A stretch of DNA of 64,000 nucleotides from Palleronia salina (GTDB taxonomy: Bacteria; Pseudomonadota; Alphaproteobacteria; Rhodobacterales; Rhodobacteraceae). Made by a program: the position numbers and the translations under genes. Location: positions 186,001-250,000 of the forward strand of contig NZ_FQZA01000003.1 of NCBI RefSeq assembly GCF_900141995.1. Reading direction: 5' to 3'. This document shows positions 26,438 through 35,956 of this stretch, piece by piece; the stretch's first letter is position 1; each line of letters opens with the position of its first letter. The notes under the pieces were generated by a model. That model saw only the letters and a program-made list of their open reading frames with translations, ran no database searches and was not told the DNA's origin.

Positions 26438-26753
26438 CGTTACATTCCTTCTATCGACGGACTTACAGGTCGGTTCAGCCATGCAGAACGGATCGCGCCT
26501 ATTACTTGAGCAGCCGGCGAACAATCCGGTTTTTTCGCATGGCAGATATGCTCGGATTGCATGACGTTTCCGCGGGGTAAGCGGTCGTTTTCATGCTCTT
26601 TTTCAGCCGTTTATGACCGGTTCATTGACGCCTCCGCGATATTTCGCGGCTGTCGCTTTGCGGGCACAGCGCCCCGGTCCCGCCCGCATCGACCTTGGCG
26701 CATGTTCGCGTTTCGTGCTACGTGCCGTGTAACAAGCGGGAAGGGCAGGCAGG
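26438..26753. other. Intergenic region between DUF1127 gene and ruvC
   Basis: A 316-base divergent spacer, visibly less GC-rich than its surroundings. It must hold promoters for the DUF1127 gene (leftwards) and for the ruv operon (rightwards). No confident -35/-10 pair, repeat or RNA gene was recognised, and no clear LexA-type box was found. Confidence 0.4.
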
Positions 26754-27251
26754 ATGCGGATACTGGGCGTCGATCCGGGGCTTCAGACCATGGGCTGGGG
26801 GGTGATCGAGGTTGATGGCTCGCGCCTGCGGCACGTGGCCAACGGCCATTGCACCTCCGAGACCGGCACGGCGCTCGGCCTACGGCTGATGGGGCTGCAC
26901 CGGCAGCTGGCCGATCTTCTGGTCGCCCACGCGCCCGACACCGCCGCGATCGAGCAGACGTTCGTGAACCGCGACGGGGCCGGCACGCTCAAGCTGGGGC
27001 AGGCCCGGGGCGTGGCGCTGCTGGCGCTGGCGCAATCCGGGATCGAGGTCGGCGAATACGCCCCCAACACGGTCAAGAAGACCGTCGTGGGCGTGGGCCA
27101 CGCCGACAAGCGCCAGGTCGAGCACATGGTGAAGATGCAGCTTCCCGGCGCGGTGCCGGCGGGCGCCGATGCCGCCGATGCGCTGGCCATCGCGCTCTGC
27201 CACGCGTTTCACCTGCAGGGCGCGCGGGCCATGGCGCGGGCGCGGGCATGA
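26754..27251 (+). CDS. ruvC: Crossover junction endodeoxyribonuclease RuvC
   Basis: RuvC resolves Holliday junctions. The 165-residue protein has the RNase H-like active site: D in [16 protein letters not shown] in AIEQTFVN and the C-terminal [11 protein letters not shown]...[14 protein letters not shown] acidic cluster. A GGCAGG site precedes the ATG. Its stop overlaps the ruvA start (ATGA), the standard ruvCA arrangement. Confidence 0.97.
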   Translation: MRILGVDPGLQTMGWGVIEVDGSRLRHVANGHCTSETGTALGLRLMGLHRQLADLLVAHAPDTAAIEQTFVNRDGAGTLKLGQARGVALLALAQSGIEVGEYAPNTVKKTVVGVGHADKRQVEHMVKMQLPGAVPAGADAADALAIALCHAFHLQGARAMARARA

Positions 27252-27916
27252 TCGGGCGGCTGGCCGGGCGGCTGATCCTGCGGGGCACCGATCACGTAAT
27301 GATCGACGTGGGCGGTGTCGGCTACGTCGTCTACGTCAACGAACGCACGCTGGCCGCGCTGCCCGGCGCGGGCGAGGCCGCGGCGCTTTATACCGACCTG
27401 CTGGTGCGCGAGGACCTGTTGCAGCTGTTCGGCTTCCTCACACCGGTGGAAAAGGAATGGCATCGCCTGCTGATGGGCGTGCAGGGGATCGGCGCGAAGG
27501 CGTCCATGGCGATTCTCGGCGCGCTGGGCCCCGATGGCGTCAGCCGCGCTATCGCGCTGGGCGATGCGGCGGCGGTGCGCACGGCGCCGGGGGTGGGGCC
27601 AAAGATTGCCCAGCGGCTGGTGAACGAGCTGAAGGACAAGGCGCCCGCCGTCATGGCCATGGGGGCCGGGCCCGTGGCCAGCGCCCCCGCCGCGCCCGCC
27701 GATCCGGACCCCGTCATCGCGCCCGACAGCTCGCCGCCCGCGTCGGCCACGGCCAGCAGCGCGGGCGCCCAGGCCGAGGCGCTGTCGGCGCTGGCCAACC
27801 TGGGCTATGCCCCCGCCGACGCCGCCCGCGCGGTGACCGAGGCCGCGGGTGACGGCGCAGACGACACCGCGTCGCTGATCCGCGCCGCGCTTAAGCGGCT
27901 GGCGCCGGCGGGTTAG
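27248..27916 (+). CDS. ruvA: Holliday junction branch migration protein RuvA
   Basis: RuvA tetramers hold the four-way junction and load RuvB. The 222-residue protein has the OB-fold N-terminus ([10 protein letters not shown]...[11 protein letters not shown]) and two helix-hairpin-helix motifs ([14 protein letters not shown] and [14 protein letters not shown]). A proline/alanine-rich flexible linker is followed by the C-terminal RuvB-binding helical domain ([20 protein letters not shown]). The stop is followed after only three bases by the start of the GIY-YIG gene rather than by ruvB. Confidence 0.96.
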   Translation: MIGRLAGRLILRGTDHVMIDVGGVGYVVYVNERTLAALPGAGEAAALYTDLLVREDLLQLFGFLTPVEKEWHRLLMGVQGIGAKASMAILGALGPDGVSRAIALGDAAAVRTAPGVGPKIAQRLVNELKDKAPAVMAMGAGPVASAPAAPADPDPVIAPDSSPPASATASSAGAQAEALSALANLGYAPADAARAVTEAAGDGADDTASLIRAALKRLAPAG

Positions 27917-27919
27917 CGC

Positions 27920-28804
27920 ATGGATTTCAATGACCTCCTTAGATCGGCTGAAATCGACCTACGACAAGTGTCCATCGTTCTCCACAAACCTGGAGACCTG
28001 AAGGTTCGAGCGATGCTAGCGACATTTATCGAACAGCGGCCCGAGCTGTTCGAAGCCTACCAAAGCACGCACCCTCCATTGCAGGAGGCCACGGTCAAAT
28101 CCCGTTGCTACCTCGCTTCGTTCTTCATGCGCGATCCGGGCGAGTTGGTTTTTCTCGCACTCTATGAGGTGAAAGACTGGAGCGAGACCGACGTCGATGG
28201 TCTAGCTGGAGATCCGATCTTTAGTGAAATGCTTCTCAAAGTTGACGGTGTCTCAAGCGAAGACATCTCAGCGCATATATCTTCGCGTCTTGCGGGACGC
28301 GCGCGCTTTGACTTCCGCCGAACTGCTCACCTTGCAGAGCTAGGTCGGCGTCTTGTCGTAGCGGACCCGGGAGGGAGAAATTACGTCCGGCGCGCGGATA
28401 CTACGGATTTGGAAGTCTTGGAGCTGAAGCGCGAGGCGCGAATTGCTTCACCGGTGCCGCCGTGGGATCAAATCTCAATTGATGCGCCGGAGATCGAGCA
28501 TCTGCCGAATGACTGGGCGTCCAGCTCGCGGCACTGGCGTGGCATCTACCTGATTTTGGATCTTTCAGACGGCGCCCGGTATGTCGGCTCCGCCTATGGC
28601 CGGGAGAACCTCTTGGGTCGGTGGCGCGTGCATACGGCCTCTGCTACCGGAGTGACCAAAGAGTTGCGTAAACGCGATACGAGACTTTTTCGGTTTTCGA
28701 TTCTCGAGTTGGTTTCCCCCACTGCCACACCTGAAGAGGTGGTCGCCCGCGAAAGGTCTTGGATGAAGCGCATTGGCACCATCGATAGGGGGTTAAATAC
28801 GTGA
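27920..28804 (+). CDS. GIY-YIG nuclease-family protein embedded in the ruv operon
   Basis: A 294-residue protein with a long family-specific N-terminal region starting [14 protein letters not shown]. Its C-terminal GIY-YIG endonuclease domain carries GIY (208-210), YVG as the YIG motif (221-223), the LLGRWRVH arginine region (R234) and a glutamate in [10 protein letters not shown] (E278) matching the metal-binding acid. From memory the same two-part architecture occurs in free-standing GIY-YIG proteins of other proteobacteria; their role is not established. It starts three bases after ruvA and its TGA overlaps the ruvB GTG (GTGA). The gene is visibly AT-richer than ruvA and ruvB, which suggests acquisition. 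It may act on junction DNA or as defence cargo; both are inference. Confidence 0.82.
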   Translation: MDFNDLLRSAEIDLRQVSIVLHKPGDLKVRAMLATFIEQRPELFEAYQSTHPPLQEATVKSRCYLASFFMRDPGELVFLALYEVKDWSETDVDGLAGDPIFSEMLLKVDGVSSEDISAHISSRLAGRARFDFRRTAHLAELGRRLVVADPGGRNYVRRADTTDLEVLELKREARIASPVPPWDQISIDAPEIEHLPNDWASSSRHWRGIYLILDLSDGARYVGSAYGRENLLGRWRVHTASATGVTKELRKRDTRLFRFSILELVSPTATPEEVVARERSWMKRIGTIDRGLNT

Positions 28805-29829
28805 CCGACGCCCCCGATCCCGCGCTGCGCCCCGACCGGCTGCCCGACGATGACGGCCCCGCGCTGCGGCCCCAGTCTCTGGATGCCTTCACCGGGCAGG
28901 CCGAGGCGCGCGCCAACCTGAAGGTCTTCATCGAAAGCGCCCGGATGCGCGAGCGGGCGATGGATCACGCGCTGTTCCACGGTCCCCCGGGCCTGGGCAA
29001 GACCACCCTGGCGCAGATCGTCGCGCGCGAGCTTGGCGTGAACTTCAAGATGACCAGCGGCCCCGTCCTGGCCAAGGCGGGCGACCTGGCGGCGATCCTG
29101 ACCAATCTCGACGCGCGCGACGTGCTGTTCATCGACGAGATCCACCGCCTGAACCCGGTCGTCGAGGAGATCCTCTATCCCGCGCTCGAGGATTTCGAGC
29201 TGGACCTCGTGATCGGCGAGGGGCCGGCGGCGCGGTCGGTCCGGATCGAGCTTCAGCCCTTCACGCTGGTGGGGGCGACCACGCGGCTGGGCCTTCTGAC
29301 CACCCCCCTGCGCGACCGGTTCGGCATCCCGGTCCGGCTGCAATTCTATACCGTGGACGAGCTGTCGGACATCGTGGCGCGGGGCGCGCGGATGATGGGG
29401 GTGGCGGCCGATGCCGACGGCGTGCGCGAGATCGCGGCGCGGGCGCGGGGCACGCCCCGGATCGCCGGGCGGCTGCTGCGCCGGGTGGTGGATTTCGCGC
29501 TGGTCGATGGCGACGGTCGGATCACCCGCGCCCTGGCCGACGATGCACTGACGCGGCTGGGCGTGGACCGGATCGGTCTCGACGGCGCGGACCGGCGATA
29601 CCTGCGGCTGATCGCGGAGCACTACCAGGGTGGTCCGGTGGGGATTGAAACGCTGTCGGCGGCGCTGAGCGAAAGCCGCGACGCGCTGGAAGAGGTGATC
29701 GAACCCTACCTTCTGCAGCAGGGCCTGATCCAGCGCACGCCGCGGGGGCGGATGCTGACGCAGGGGGCCTGGACCCACCTGGGCCTGCCGCGGCCCCGCA
29801 GCGACGTGGGCGGGGACCTGTTCGACTAG
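28801..29829 (+). CDS. ruvB: Holliday junction branch migration helicase RuvB
   Basis: RuvB is the AAA+ motor of branch migration. The 342-residue protein has the N-terminal [18 protein letters not shown], Walker [10 protein letters not shown], Walker [13 protein letters not shown], sensor-1 LVGATTRLG and the C-terminal winged helix ([28 protein letters not shown]...[18 protein letters not shown]). The start is GTG at 28801, inside the GTGA overlap with the GIY-YIG gene. Ribosomes that finish the nuclease are thus well placed to start RuvB. Confidence 0.96.
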   Translation: MTDAPDPALRPDRLPDDDGPALRPQSLDAFTGQAEARANLKVFIESARMRERAMDHALFHGPPGLGKTTLAQIVARELGVNFKMTSGPVLAKAGDLAAILTNLDARDVLFIDEIHRLNPVVEEILYPALEDFELDLVIGEGPAARSVRIELQPFTLVGATTRLGLLTTPLRDRFGIPVRLQFYTVDELSDIVARGARMMGVAADADGVREIAARARGTPRIAGRLLRRVVDFALVDGDGRITRALADDALTRLGVDRIGLDGADRRYLRLIAEHYQGGPVGIETLSAALSESRDALEEVIEPYLLQQGLIQRTPRGRMLTQGAWTHLGLPRPRSDVGGDLFD

Positions 29830-29846
29830 CCCGGCCGGCGCGCGGG

Positions 29847-30503
29847 TCAGCTCATCGACAGGTCGTCGAAGATGTCGGTGTCACTTGCCGGCTCGATCGC
29901 CTGAAGCATCAGGATCGCGAAGAAGATGATCCCGAGGACGATCGAGGTGAAAACCGAAAGCCCGTCCGCGACCGCGAGCGAGACGGAGCTTCGCAGGTCG
30001 AAGGAATGCGCCATGGTCACGCTGCCGACAGTGGTCAGGCCGAACAGGGCGCCGGAGAGATCCACGAACGAGCGACGAGGCCAGCCACGCGCCGTGCGGC
30101 CGATGAGCCCGCAGGCCAGAATGATCAGCCCGCCGGTCAGGTAGGACATGTGGTCATCGGGGGCCAACGCGATCGGCAGCATGCCGTCGATGCCGGCGTC
30201 GCTCGCGGTCAGTCGGACGCATATGTTCAGCGCGACGATGAAGATCACGGCGGCGCAGACCCGTCCTGCCAGCAGGCGAAGGCTGTCCCGATCGCTGGTG
30301 GCCAGCAGCAGCGCCACGGCGAGCCCGAAGAACGAGACCTGCGTTGTCGGAACGATGGCGGGATAATAGGCGCGGCCGCGCACCCAGAGATCATTGCCGC
30401 CCACCCATCCGACGATCAGACCGGACACGCAGAAGGCGATCACGGCGAGCGAGACCGCGAAGAGGACACGATTCAGGACGGGATGCATCATCGGCGATTT
30501 CAC
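29847..30503 (-). CDS. Orphan polytopic membrane protein
   Basis: A 218-residue protein with about six or seven hydrophobic helices separated by short loops (for example NRVLFAVSLAVIAFCVSGLIVGW, SFFGLAVALLLAT, AAVIFIVALNICVRL, YLTGGLIILACGLIG and IVLGIIFFAILMLQAI). It ends in a short acidic tail. It looks like the membrane sensory part of a signalling protein (MASE-like), but no catalytic domain follows. The start is GTG 30503 or ATG 30491. It is convergent with ruvB with a 17-base gap. Function unknown. Confidence 0.6.
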   Translation of the reverse strand: MKSPMMHPVLNRVLFAVSLAVIAFCVSGLIVGWVGGNDLWVRGRAYYPAIVPTTQVSFFGLAVALLLATSDRDSLRLLAGRVCAAVIFIVALNICVRLTASDAGIDGMLPIALAPDDHMSYLTGGLIILACGLIGRTARGWPRRSFVDLSGALFGLTTVGSVTMAHSFDLRSSVSLAVADGLSVFTSIVLGIIFFAILMLQAIEPASDTDIFDDLSMS

Positions 30504-30588
30504 TTCACGAATGCTGTCCCTTAAGCGGGTAAGAATCAGAGTTTATCAGGGCGCCGCAACAACTCAATGATGTATCGGGGTGTTCGGC

Positions 30589-31968
30589 CTAGAGCCGCCT
30601 TGCCCAAAGGTCGTAGTCTCCGGCCTCGTCCACCTCGACCTCGACGACCTGACCCGCCGAGAGGTCCGCGAAATTCTCGTCGATATAGAGGTGCCCGTCG
30701 ATCTCGGGTGCGTCGCCCATGGTCCGGCAGGTGGCCGCCTCGTCATCGACGCTGTCGACGATGACCTGCATACGCTTGCCGACCTTCGCCTCCAGCCGCG
30801 CGGCCGAGATCGCTTGCGCCTTTTCCATGAACCGCTCCCACCGCTCCTGCTTGACCGGGGCGGGGACGTGGTCGGGCAGGGCGTTCGAGCGGGCGCCCTC
30901 GACATTCTCGTATTGAAAGCACCCGACGCGATCCAGCTGCGCCTCGTCCAGCCAGTCGAGCAGGGTCTGGAATTCTTCCTCGGTCTCGCCGGGATAGCCG
31001 ACGATGAAGGTCGAGCGCAGGGTGATGTCGGGGCAGTCGCGGCGCCAGGCGGCGATCTCGTCCAGCGTGCGCGCGGCCGCGGCGGGGCGCGCCATGCGCC
31101 TGAGCGTGTCGGGATGGGCGTGCTGGAACGGGATGTCCAGGTAGGGCAGCAGCCCCGAGGCCGGGTCGGCCATGTGCGGGATCAGCTCGCGCACGTGGGG
31201 GTAGGGATAGACATAGTGCAGCCGCACCCAGGCCCCGAGCGTCCCGAGCTCGCGCGCAAGATCCAGGATCGGCGCCTTCGCCTCGCGGTCCTTCCAGTCG
31301 GTGCCATAGGCGCTGGTGTCCTGGCTGATGACGAGCAGCTCGCGCACGCCGGCCTCGAACAGCTTTTCCGCCTCGCGCATCACAGCCTTGGCCGGCCGCG
31401 ATTGCAGCCGCCCGCGCATGTCGGGGATGATGCAGAACTTGCACTTGTGGTTACAGCCTTCCGAGATCTTCAGGTAACTGTAGTGTCGCGGTGTCAGGCT
31501 GACGCCCCGGGCGGGCAGCAGGTCGACGAACGGGTCCGGATCCGGCGGCACCGCGGCGTGCACGGCATCGAGCACCTGTTCGTATTGATGCGGCCCGGTC
31601 ACGGCCAGCACGCGGGGATGCGCGCCGGTGATATAGTCGGGCTCGGCCCCCAGGCAGCCGGTGACGATGACGCGCCCGTTCTCGGTCAGCGCTTCGCCGA
31701 TGGCGTCCAGGCTTTCGGCCTTGGCGCTGTCGAGGAACCCGCAGGTGTTCACGATCACCGCGTCGGCGCCCGAGTAGTCGGGCGAGATGCCGTAGCCTTC
31801 GGCCCGCAGGCGGGTCAGGATGCGCTCGCTGTCGACCAGCGCCTTGGGACAGCCGAGGCTGACCATGCCGATGGTGGGCTGGTTGCGGCCCGGCCGCACC
31901 GTGCCGAGGTCACGTTCGAGCCGGGGGTTCGACAGGTCGGGGCGAAGGTCGGGCGGGTTCTGTGCCAT
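30589..31968 (-). CDS. rimO: Ribosomal protein S12 methylthiotransferase RimO
   Basis: A 459-residue radical SAM enzyme that adds a methylthio group to the conserved aspartate of ribosomal protein S12. The N-terminal UPF0004 domain has cluster cysteines ([29 protein letters not shown]). The radical SAM motif is CNHKCKFC, and the C-terminal TRAM domain ends [33 protein letters not shown] and [10 protein letters not shown] are typical of RimO rather than MiaB. The ATG at 31968 (MAQNPPD) fits the family better than the ATG at 32010. Confidence 0.95.
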   Translation of the reverse strand: MAQNPPDLRPDLSNPRLERDLGTVRPGRNQPTIGMVSLGCPKALVDSERILTRLRAEGYGISPDYSGADAVIVNTCGFLDSAKAESLDAIGEALTENGRVIVTGCLGAEPDYITGAHPRVLAVTGPHQYEQVLDAVHAAVPPDPDPFVDLLPARGVSLTPRHYSYLKISEGCNHKCKFCIIPDMRGRLQSRPAKAVMREAEKLFEAGVRELLVISQDTSAYGTDWKDREAKAPILDLARELGTLGAWVRLHYVYPYPHVRELIPHMADPASGLLPYLDIPFQHAHPDTLRRMARPAAAARTLDEIAAWRRDCPDITLRSTFIVGYPGETEEEFQTLLDWLDEAQLDRVGCFQYENVEGARSNALPDHVPAPVKQERWERFMEKAQAISAARLEAKVGKRMQVIVDSVDDEAATCRTMGDAPEIDGHLYIDENFADLSAGQVVEVEVDEAGDYDLWARRL

Positions 31969-32339
31969 GGCCGCGCTATAGGCGCTTGGACGCCGTGAGG
32001 GAAGGGCCATGGGCGGGCAAGGGCGGCGATATCCGCCGTGATCGCGGCCGGTGTCGGCACGGTATGGCGATCATCGCTCGACTGTCCGCTGGCTCGGGTT
32101 GTCTCCCTTTCGCCTGGCCCGGAGGCTGCCGGGGGAACCTCGGCTCTCTACCGGGTTGCGAGCGGCCGTCCGAGGTGCCCCGCGGACCTTGATTCCATCG
32201 TCCGGGCCAAGACATCGACGGCATTTATAAGACGAATTTAGTAAATCCGCGCCAATATCTCGGCAAAGATGATATATCCCCATCACTTTGCCACAATTCG
32301 CGTCGAAAAGGTGGCGTTAACCTTAAGGAGGTTTGCGCC
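31969..32339. other. Intergenic region upstream of the glucan-synthesis-like pair
   Basis: A 371-base divergent spacer. The right-hand ~110 bases (about 32218-32330) are markedly AT-rich for this genome (for example TTTATAAG, TTTAGTAAATC and GATATATCC) and end in a strong AAGGAGG site before the GTG at 32340, so a regulated promoter is likely there. The left part carries the rimO promoter. No RNA gene was recognised. Confidence 0.45.
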
Positions 32340-33632
32340 GTGACGACCCGTATCCTCAGATTGTCCGCTGCCACGATGCTGCTTGCATCGGCCGCCGTCG
32401 CCATCGCGCCGCGGTTGACGGGGCATATTTCATCCTCGGCCGTCGTCAACGCACCGATCATCGCGGTCTATGCGCCCTTCGACGGCGTGATCGAGCATGC
32501 CTCGCCCAGCATCGCGCAGCCGGTCGAAGAGGGGGATACCCTTCTGGTTCTGAACAACCGCAGCCTGCGGGGCTCCGAGCTTCGTGCGCTGCGCAGCTCT
32601 CTGGCCGCCGTTTCGGGCGAGATGTCGGGGCTGACCCAGCAATCAAACGCGCCGGAACGCCTGCGCAAGGAACTTGAGAACCGGCGCGACGCCGCCATCG
32701 ATGCGCGCAAGCGCTGGTTCGTGCCCCGCCTGGACGAGGCTTGGGCCATGGTCCAGCACGCCGAGGCCACCGTGGACGCGTCCAAGGCCCGGCTGCAACG
32801 GATCGAGAAGCTGTCGAAGAACGGCAGCATCGCGCAACGGGAAGTCGAGGAGGCCCGCACGACACTGCTCGAGGATCGCGCCACGCTGGCCAGCGCAACG
32901 GCCACGATGCGCCGGCTCCAGATCGAGCGTGACGCGCTGACCGGCGGATCGAACCTGGACCTCGAATCGAACGATCTCGAGCAGATCGGCTATCGCCTCG
33001 ACGAGATCGCGGTCCGCCAGGCCGACATCCAGGCCCGCCTGATCCAGCTGCGTGCCAGCCGCCAAGGCCTGCAATCGCAGATCGCCGGCCTGAGCATCGA
33101 GACCAAGAAACAGAACGCGTTCGTGCCGAAGGTCACCGCCGCCGGCGTGATCTGGGAAGTTTCGGCTCCCGAGGGCTCGTCGGTCAGCATCGGCGAGCCG
33201 CTGGCGCAGGTCCTGGATTGTTCGCGCCGGTTCATGGAGGTGATCCTTCCGGAAGATAGCTTCGAAACCATCGTTCCGGGCACCCCGGCACAGGTCAAAT
33301 ACAAGGGCGCCAGCGAAAGCTTCACCGCGCGGGTCTCGGCCGTCTACGGCGCCAACACGCGGCCCAACCGCAACATGCAGGCCGCCGAGCCGCGGCTTAC
33401 GGTCGACAGCGGGCTGCGCGTGATCGTCGGCATCGGCCCCGCGGACCCCTCCGACCCCAAGGTGTCCCGCGCCTTCTGCGAGGTCGGGCGCTCGGCCGAG
33501 GTGCGGTTCGACCGCAAGAACACGATTCTCGACGCCGTGCGCGCCCTGGCGGGCCGGGTCGGCCTGCTGGACCAGCCGTTGGTGGCGGGCCTCGTCAATG
33601 ACAGGACCGAAACGGACAGCCGGATCAACTGA
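32340..33632 (+). CDS. HlyD-like periplasmic adaptor (BgsB-like)
   Basis: A 430-residue membrane-fusion/HlyD-type protein. A single N-terminal membrane segment (LSAATMLLASAAVAIAP) precedes the first half of a lipoyl-like domain (NAPIIAVYAPFDGVIEHA...VEEGDTLLVLNN). A long coiled coil (about 85-255) follows, then the second lipoyl half (APEGSSVSIGEPLAQVLDC) and a beta-barrel region. Such an adaptor directly upstream of a cellulose-synthase-like enzyme matches BgsB of the Sinorhizobium mixed-linkage beta-glucan operon. The start is GTG after AAGGAGG. Its stop overlaps the synthase start (TGATG). Confidence 0.72.
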   Translation: MTTRILRLSAATMLLASAAVAIAPRLTGHISSSAVVNAPIIAVYAPFDGVIEHASPSIAQPVEEGDTLLVLNNRSLRGSELRALRSSLAAVSGEMSGLTQQSNAPERLRKELENRRDAAIDARKRWFVPRLDEAWAMVQHAEATVDASKARLQRIEKLSKNGSIAQREVEEARTTLLEDRATLASATATMRRLQIERDALTGGSNLDLESNDLEQIGYRLDEIAVRQADIQARLIQLRASRQGLQSQIAGLSIETKKQNAFVPKVTAAGVIWEVSAPEGSSVSIGEPLAQVLDCSRRFMEVILPEDSFETIVPGTPAQVKYKGASESFTARVSAVYGANTRPNRNMQAAEPRLTVDSGLRVIVGIGPADPSDPKVSRAFCEVGRSAEVRFDRKNTILDAVRALAGRVGLLDQPLVAGLVNDRTETDSRIN

Positions 33633-35803
33633 TGCTGCCCGACTATCTGGTCCCCCTCGCGCTGGTCTTCGGGATCGCCATGCTGCTGCCGCGCAGCTGG
33701 GTCAGCGGGCGCACGCCGCGCAACATGGCGGTCGTCGCCCTTTTCCTGGCCGTTGCGGGCGTGGCGTGGCGCTACCTGCAATGGCGGCTGGGCGAAACTC
33801 TGCCCGAACCCGGCACGGCCATTGGCGAGCAGGTCTTCTTCTACACGGTCCTGGCGATCGAGCTGGCGGTCTGGGTGGAAACGGCGATCCTGTTTGCCAT
33901 GCTGTCGCGGCGGCGCGACAACTCGGCCGCCGCCGATGCGGGCGAGGCGCGGCTGCGCGCCTTGGCGCCCGCCGATCATCCCACCGTCGACGTCTTCATC
34001 GCGACCTACAACGAGGACCTCGCCGTCCTGGAAAAAACCATCGTCGGCGCCGCCGCGCTGGACTGGCCCGAGGACCGGTTGCGGGTCTGCGTACTGGATG
34101 ACGGTCAACGCGACTGGCTGCGGGACTACTGCGCGACCAAGGGCGTGGACTACCTGACGCGCGAGGGCAACGCCCATGCCAAGGCCGGCAACATCAATGC
34201 CGCCATCGCCCGGACCGACGGCGAATTCTTCATGGTGCTCGACGCGGATTTCGTGCCGCAGCAGAACTTTCTCTATCGCGCGATGGGGCTGTTCGCGGAC
34301 GAAAAGGTGGGCATCGTGCAGATCCCGCATTCCTTCTACAACGCCGACCCCATGCAGACGAACCTGGGAATGCGCGGGCAGATGCCCGACGACCAGCGGC
34401 TGTTCTTCGGCGAGATCATGGCCGGCCGAGACGGCTGGAACGCGGCCTTCTGCTGCGGGTCGAACTCGATCACCCGGCGCAAGGCGATCGAGGCGGTGGG
34501 CGGCGGTCTGCCCTACGGCTCGATCACCGAGGACATGCTTCTGACGCTGGCGATGCTTCGCAAGGGCTACGTCACCCGCTACCTGAACGAACGGCTGGCG
34601 ATCGGGCTGGCGCCGGAATCGCTGTCGGCGATGTACGTGCAGCGGGCGCGCTGGGCGCGCGGCGCGATGCAGATCCTGTTCCTGCGCGAAGGTCCGTTCG
34701 GCCCCGGGCTGAAGCTGCAGCACCGTATCCTGTTCCTGCCGACGCACTGGCTGGTCCAGCCGCTGGTCGTGCTGGCGACCCTCGGGATGCCGGCCATCTG
34801 TCTCTGGACCGGCTGGTCGCCCCTGCCCGGCGCGACCACAGAAGAGATCCTGTCGGTCCAGCTGCCCGCCGTGGCCGCGACCATGCTGGCCCTGCGCCTG
34901 GTCGCACCGGGCAGCTATTTCCCCCTGGCCTCGACGGTGCACACCGCTTTGCAGACGCCGCGAACATTGCCCACGGTGCTGACCACGCTGGTGCGCCCGC
35001 ACGGGCACGCCTTCAAGGTGACGCCCAAGGGCAAGGCGGCCGGCAACGCGACCGACAGGCTGATGAGCCTTGCGCCCTCGGCGCTGGTCCTCGTCACCGC
35101 GATCGGCCTTTACCTGAATTCCGACATCAACACGCGCATCCTGGACACGGCGGACCAGTTGTCGCTGACGGCGGTATGGGCGGTCCTGGCGATGCTGGTC
35201 CTGTCGGTGGTGCAGGTGGTGGCCATGTCGCCCCCGGGCGAGATCGAGGAAGAAAAGTTCGCCGTCGATGTGCCCTGCATGTTCGGCACCCGCCCGGGCC
35301 AGCGGATCGCGGCCACCATCGCTCACCTGTCGGTGGACAGCGCGACGCTGCGGCTGGCCGATGCGACCGACATGCACCGCAACACGCGCTGGCTGCGGCT
35401 GGACATTCCCGAAGTCGGTGCGCTGAAGGCCTGGCTCCAGCGGGTGGACGGAAACGTGGCCCACGTGGCCTTCGACCTGCCCGAGGGCGAGCGGCGCGAC
35501 CAGCTGATCCGCGCGCTGTTCACGACCGGGCTGGACAATTCCACCCAAACCCTCAGCGCCTTCCGGGTGGGTCTGGGCCTGCTGGCGCGGATCCTGCACA
35601 CCGAACGGCGGATCGAGACGCTGCGGCGCCCGAAGAACGCACCGCCCGCCTGGATCGAGGTCGAGGTCGCGCGCGCGCCCATCCCGCCCGAGCTGCGCGA
35701 TGCCATCATCCGACCCGCCGCCGCGTGGACCCAGGTGGCCTGGATGCTGAACGGCATGACGCTGATCGACCCCGCGACGCTTGAAGGCAGCGTCGAGGCC
35801 TGA
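33632..35803 (+). CDS. Cellulose synthase-like processive glycosyltransferase (BgsA-like)
   Basis: A 723-residue family 2 membrane glycosyltransferase. Two N-terminal helices lead to the catalytic domain with the full processive set: DDG (156-158), DAD (204-206), TED (299-301) and QxxRW (337-341). Further helices and a cytosolic C-terminal region of about 170 residues follow. That region looks beta-rich but lacks the RxxxR arginines of a canonical PilZ domain. In S. meliloti BgsA an analogous C-terminus binds c-di-GMP and activates beta-(1,3)(1,4)-glucan synthesis. The neighbouring adaptor and the absence of bcsB/bcsC/bcsZ favour a BgsA-like over a cellulose role. The exact polymer is inference. 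Confidence 0.8.
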   Translation: MLPDYLVPLALVFGIAMLLPRSWVSGRTPRNMAVVALFLAVAGVAWRYLQWRLGETLPEPGTAIGEQVFFYTVLAIELAVWVETAILFAMLSRRRDNSAAADAGEARLRALAPADHPTVDVFIATYNEDLAVLEKTIVGAAALDWPEDRLRVCVLDDGQRDWLRDYCATKGVDYLTREGNAHAKAGNINAAIARTDGEFFMVLDADFVPQQNFLYRAMGLFADEKVGIVQIPHSFYNADPMQTNLGMRGQMPDDQRLFFGEIMAGRDGWNAAFCCGSNSITRRKAIEAVGGGLPYGSITEDMLLTLAMLRKGYVTRYLNERLAIGLAPESLSAMYVQRARWARGAMQILFLREGPFGPGLKLQHRILFLPTHWLVQPLVVLATLGMPAICLWTGWSPLPGATTEEILSVQLPAVAATMLALRLVAPGSYFPLASTVHTALQTPRTLPTVLTTLVRPHGHAFKVTPKGKAAGNATDRLMSLAPSALVLVTAIGLYLNSDINTRILDTADQLSLTAVWAVLAMLVLSVVQVVAMSPPGEIEEEKFAVDVPCMFGTRPGQRIAATIAHLSVDSATLRLADATDMHRNTRWLRLDIPEVGALKAWLQRVDGNVAHVAFDLPEGERRDQLIRALFTTGLDNSTQTLSAFRVGLGLLARILHTERRIETLRRPKNAPPAWIEVEVARAPIPPELRDAIIRPAAAWTQVAWMLNGMTLIDPATLEGSVEA

Positions 35804-35888
35804 CCGTCGGCCCGGGGCCGTTCCCGGCTCGCTATCCCTTGATAGACTGCCGAAGAAACGGGCAGGCCGCACGAATGCGGCCGCATTC

Positions 35889-35913
35889 CCGGATTATCCG
35901 CCGGGTAATCCGG
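35889..35913 (+). terminator. Possible terminator after the glycosyltransferase
   Basis: Perfect 8-bp arms (CCGGATTA/TAATCCGG) around a nine-base loop lie in the spacer before the MscS gene. A TTTT lies about ten bases further on, so this is a weak candidate. Confidence 0.35.
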
Positions 35914-35956
35914 TCCGGGGTGTTTTGCTGCGCTGCAGCGGGCCTACCTTTGCCAC

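Noticed and set aside
35240-35560. A canonical PilZ domain in the glycosyltransferase tail
   Set aside because: The region looks beta-rich, but the RxxxR motif required for the standard c-di-GMP site is absent.
33344-35872. An 842-residue minus-strand frame opposite the glycosyltransferase
   Set aside because: Low-complexity Gln/Arg/Gly/His composition typical of an antisense frame; the plus-strand synthase has all catalytic motifs.
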